In this document: positions 57,206 through 64,000 of the stretch, in pieces
Layout of the letters: each line of letters begins with the position of its first letter
How positions within the stretch are numbered: position 1 is the first letter of the stretch
From: Mugil cephalus
Taxonomy: Eukaryota > Chordata > Actinopteri > Mugiliformes > Mugilidae
Length of the DNA: 64,000 nt
Assembly (NCBI RefSeq): GCF_022458985.1
Contig: NC_061782.1
Coordinates: 13,099,672 to 13,163,671 of the forward strand
Direction: 5' to 3'
Program-made: the position numbers and the translations under genes
Notes under the pieces: generated by a model
The model's input: only the letters and a program-made list of their open reading frames with translations
The model's database searches: none
What the model was told of the DNA's origin: nothing

Positions 57206-58500
57206 CTCTGTTGGTTTTAATGAAAACTCTGTGTGATATCGATCATTAGATCGACTTGTTCTTTGAAGAAACAATTTGACATTTGTATAGATGTCTATAG
57301 ATGTATAGAATTATTATTTATGTGTCTGTAAATATAAAGCTACAACAAGCAGTGTCGAAACAAGGGAGTAGTTTGACTGACTCTGACTCTGACTGAGTGC
57401 AAAGGAAGCAAAAATCTACCAACCAGGGCCTCGGAGGCTCACTGATTACATTGTCCATTTTGTCTGAGCTCAGACAAAAATCAGTGTGTAAAAGCACTTT
57501 GCTATTTTGGGGAATAAAAGTTGTTAGTTGCCTGATTGCTGCGTGTGCGCCGCGTTTATTTCTCACGTGTTTAAGACACAAATCTGTTCACACAGTCACA
57601 ATGAACAAATCCACCTCCTATTGGAGCAAAAACGGGTCCCTGTGAAGTGAAAGATAAAGATTTCGAGGTGTTACTCTCCAGGTAATACATAACAGGCTTG
57701 TGTGTGTGTACGTCTTTGTCCGTCTCTACGTGACAGCACAGAGACACTGCGTGGGTCTGTCCATGCACAGGATCCACACACCGGTGGACATGAGTATGAA
57801 ATATTCAAGAACACGGGGCGATTTTGGAAACCTGTTCTGCACTGACTTCTGCTTCATGTTCCAACTGCTGCTTGGTTAGTGTTAGTGTGCAGGTGAATGT
57901 CCAGTCACACAGTGTGACTGGAGTGTGACTACTATTAGGTCAGGCTCAAAAATGCGGAACTGCTGAAACACTGTGTGACTGTTTTTAATGATTTTAATCT
58001 AATTTAATCTTTTAATCTTTAAATTTAATTAACAATATGCTGTTTGTGTCAAATTAATTCTTTGCTATAATTTGTGCGATGCCTGATGAACGTGATGTTT
58101 AAGTTTTCACCTCATCGTGTTTTCTAATTAACTAAGATTGCATTCACCCTATAATGTGGAAACATTTCGATGATATAAATGTTACTCATAGTTAATCATT
58201 GATTGTTTTCCTTTGCATGCTCGTTATTGATAGATGATTTTAATGATAGACGTTAGTTGCTTAATTATCTGTTAATTAAAAAGACTCAGCCTGACTGTTA
58301 TTAATTGATCAGTGGAATGTTTTTCTCTCGGGTGCATTTATTGATTGGCTGCTTTTGATGAAAAGCAATTATCAGTGCTAATGATATAATGATATAACAC
58401 TGTAGCGCGGTTCACATTTTTGATCATACACACGCAGCTGCGGCAGCTGCATTTACGTGCAATTTCCTACCTGCTATTATTGAGACCCTCCATGTATGCA
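57206..58500 (+). other. Intergenic region between abcc2 and the GPCR gene
   Basis: AT-rich, with no exon or RNA gene recognised. Minus-strand frames at 57318-57777 show no domain. Confidence 0.4.
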
Positions 58501-58689
58501 ATGAGTGTTTGTGTGTGTGTGTAGAGAGAGAGAGGCAGACGGAGAAAGCAAGGGGTTAGACAGTGAGTGAGCGAGAGTCAGAAAGAGACTCACTGAGGGA
58601 AGGAGGGAATCAAGCGAAGGAGTTGGGTTTTTTTTTTTGCCTGTGAATGAGAGCTGCTGGTCTTCATCCTGAATTTCCTCCTACAGAAT
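58500..58689 (+). other. Candidate non-coding first exon (5' UTR) of the GPCR gene
   Basis: A purine-rich stretch with a GT/GA repeat start ends at a strong donor GTGAGTAT (58690). The next good acceptor, ctttctag at 59532-59539, opens directly in front of the GPCR ATG at 59561. A small upstream frame starts at 58647 (MRAAGLHPEFPPTE). If spliced this way it is out of frame with the receptor, so it would be an upstream ORF. Inferred from splice signals only. Confidence 0.35.
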
Positions 58690-59560
58690 GTGAGTATACG
58701 CCTTATTCATTCAATACATCTTCAAATAAGCTATTTCCAACTCCACTGTCACAGTTCCATAAGAAAGTCGCCTTGATTTTTAGATTTACAGGCAATGCTG
58801 GCAGCGTAACAGGTTGGACGGGGTGTGCATGTCAGATTTTAATTAGGTATTATGAAACCTGTGAGCTTCCTGCTTAATTAAAATGAGATGTTTGACCGAC
58901 AAGTATAATTACAGTATACTCTGCAAGCTGTCTAATTTGTCCTTTCATTCCACTAAATCTGACTGCAATCATTTTGATGATATATTAAAAAAGATGGCAT
59001 AATTTAGTCTGAGAATGCAACAGGTTTTTGAGCAAATGTGTTTCATTTAATCTCAGGAGTACACATTATCTCATTTTAGGTTTTCCTTGTCTTGATTTGT
59101 CTGTTACTGACTGAAGGGTTAAGCAGGTGGGATTTTATGTATATATGCTTTATGTACATGAAAATGTAATCAAAATGTAATCAAAAAGAATATGTTTTTC
59201 TTGCTATTCATGCAGCGGTCAAGAGATTATAAAATCTCTGTTTATGTATGAGAGAGCAAGAATACAGAGTGTCCTTTTATTTGTGCAAGCTGGGCTTCTG
59301 AATCTTGCACCCTTGAAAAGAATGAATGTTTCAGCACTCATTGAAAAGCTGTCTCATTAATAACAATGACACCTGACTGTAGTCTGACTGCATTTTAAGG
59401 ACCAATATATTAATTTTTGTTCAAGACAATGGTTGAATTTGGAAATGAAACACATTATCTTTTTCTTTTTTATTATTTACACATTATGCCATAACTCAGT
59501 CAGGGATTTTTACGCTATCCGTTCATGTCATCTTTCTAGTTTTCACCTGCCAGTATCACC

Positions 59561-62337
<2,777 letters not shown>

Positions 62338-62730
62338 CACACGGAATTGAGTGATTTGATGTTTTTGTGTCATCTTATTTTTTTCTTCAAGAATCTATCT
62401 CTGTTCATTTCCTTTTTATGCCTGCAAGGGTATTTCAGAATCAAGCAATTGTCAGATGCCATTATAGGTTACTTTTTGAAATATTTTATTGTATTTAGAG
62501 AGAAATGTACCTGTACTGTTGTGTTATGTGAGGGTTTCTGTTTATCTTCAGAGAAAATATATGTAACAGTTAGTATATGTGTGTGTGTATATTCTCTGTG
62601 TATGTATATGAATCTCAATCTTTTAGCATCTGTAAGTACAAGTTAAGTATAATTTCTAGAGAAATTACCAGACAAGATGCTGGCAATGTTGTTAATATAT
62701 TGTTTCAAATACATATTATCCCTGTTGATA
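62338..62730 (+). other. Probable GPCR 3' UTR
   Basis: T-rich sequence after the stop. No AATAAA was noted close by, so the 3' end is not placed. Confidence 0.3.
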
Positions 62731-63640
62731 GGAGGAGGATGAAGGATCTGGTGCAGTGTGGATCGGGTAGCAGACAATCCTCTGTTAAGGAATCTGGCTC
62801 TGGGAACATGATGTGTCACTCGGTATGTCACTTCTCTGGCAAAGTGTTGGGTCTGGAACCCTTGAAATCCTTGAAAGGGGTCGGACAATCTTCTTTGCTG
62901 GAGTTGCTCCAGGTGAGAGGCGGAGGGCTTCTTGCTTGCCCCCAGGATCTCTGCCTGCAAGTGAGTTCTTGGTTGCTTCCTTTGGGTAATGGGTCCTGAC
63001 TGTTGTCTGCGCTTATGCGCAAAACAGCAGTTCAGAGTACCCACACAATGGACACTGGACTGCCCCCCGACTGGTGACTCCATTGTCCTACTGGGGGACC
63101 TCAATGCTCACATGGGTAATGACAGTGTGATTTGGAAGGGTGTGATTGGGAGGAACGGTATGCCTGATCTGAACATGAGCAGTGCTCAGTTATTGAACTT
63201 CTGTGCGAGTCACAGTCTGTCCATAACTAATTTTATGTTCTAGTGTAAAATTGCTCATCACTGCTCTTGGCACCGTGACGGCCGAGGTCATAGGTCAATG
63301 ATTGACTTCGACAGAGGCAAAAACTTGGGCATGGGAGGAGTTCAGTGAGGCTATGGAGGCAGCTGCTGACATCAACCACCGATACCATTGGGCCTTGTAA
63401 GGATTATTCTGAGGAGCTCCTCAATCCCACCAATGTGTATTGACTTGGTATCTATAGGTTCTGGATGTTGTAGGGCTGTCCTGGTTGACACACCTCTGCA
63501 ACACTGCATGGACCTTGGGGGCAGGGCCTCTGGAGTGGCAGACCGGGGTGGTGGTCCCTATCTTTAAGTAAGTGGACCAGAAGATGTGTTCCAACTATAG
63601 GGGGATCGCACTCGGACTCCCCAGGAAAGTCTGAGGGAAG
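62731..63640 (+). mobile_element. Non-LTR retrotransposon (LINE) fossil
   Basis: Plus-strand pieces in order. 63076-63240 translates to [33 protein letters not shown] and [13 protein letters not shown], which is the GDxNxH block of an apurinic-type endonuclease in a fish LINE. Then a WEEFSEAMEAAADI-like block lies around 63330-63375 and an EELLNPTNV-like block around 63409-63435. Next is a TPLQHCMDLGG..ASGVADRGGG-like region, and finally a block with SNYRGIALGLPGK (63590-63630), which opens a reverse transcriptase domain. Frameshifts and deletions lie between all pieces, and the catalytic YxDD is absent. It is dead. Confidence 0.75.
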
Positions 63641-64000
63641 AATGAGGGAAAGATGGTCCAGATATAAAAAAAGATGGCATGTGTTTATCCTTTCATTAGC
63701 CTGTAAATATATAGGTTGGTGCCCTGAGTGTGTCACACATGCATTGTGTGCTGACAGTGTTAAATAAGTTATATGTTTTTCTTTTTCCATTTGGAGCTGT
63801 TATAACTATAGCCTATTTATATTTTTGGTCATTTGTTCTGTAAATGCCATAGCACATAGCATATTTCAGAACGATATTTCAAATCTGTATGTTGCTGTAT
63901 TTTCCCGTGTTACATAAATACATACTTACTTACTAACAAATTTCTGGATTGGGTGTGGATGTGGTAGAAAAGTTAGTTGCCATGACAGTCCTGTAAAATA
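63641..64000. other. Right edge, no features recognised
   Basis: AT-rich, no coding potential seen. It may be further LINE-flanking sequence. Confidence 0.3.

Overview
This window is vertebrate nuclear DNA, almost certainly from a teleost fish. The genes are split into many short exons with GT-AG introns. The intergenic and intronic DNA is rich in Tc1/mariner-like transposase fossils, L1/Tx1-like LINE tails, a palindrome-ended miniature element family, and CA, GATA and TTTTC microsatellites. No bacterial, viral or CRISPR features are present. Because the genes are spliced, all models were built by hand from exon translations, splice-site dinucleotides and codon phase.

Layout from left to right. 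(1) About 1-22,390, plus strand: kcnip2, encoding a Kv4 channel-interacting calcium sensor (KChIP2). It has three alternative first coding exons (1997, 14903 and 16892), an optional palmitoylation-type exon with a GC-AG donor, and seven common exons carrying the EF-hands. The 12.8 kb first intron holds Tc1 and L1 fossils and copies of the miniature element. (2) 23,552-26,772, minus strand: cox15, heme A synthase, nine exons, 408 aa, convergent with kcnip2. (3) 27,432-30,614, plus strand: cutc, the copper homeostasis protein, eight exons, 251 aa, sharing a roughly 660 bp divergent promoter with cox15. (4) 34,745-57,003, plus strand: abcc2 (MRP2), a full-length ABC transporter of 32 coding exons and 1567 aa. 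Its introns contain three degenerate Tc1-like elements. (5) 59,561-62,337, plus strand: a six-exon rhodopsin-class peptide-receptor-like GPCR that I cannot assign to a named orthologue. (6) 62,730 to about 63,640: a decayed non-LTR retrotransposon.

From general knowledge, COX15-CUTC-ABCC2 is a conserved vertebrate block (human 10q24), which supports the gene names. cox15 (heme A for cytochrome oxidase) and cutc (a copper-binding protein) are both linked to copper and respiration, and the shared promoter would suit co-expression. kcnip2 and abcc2 have unrelated roles (cardiac and neuronal A-type potassium current; canalicular export of conjugates).

The most interesting items are the two separate membrane-anchor (KIS-like) first exons plus a third novel N-terminus of kcnip2, its GC-AG intron, the unusual GPCR (Asn in place of the toggle-switch Trp, DPLLF in place of NPxxY), and a dispersed inverted-repeat-ended element family with at least five copies here.
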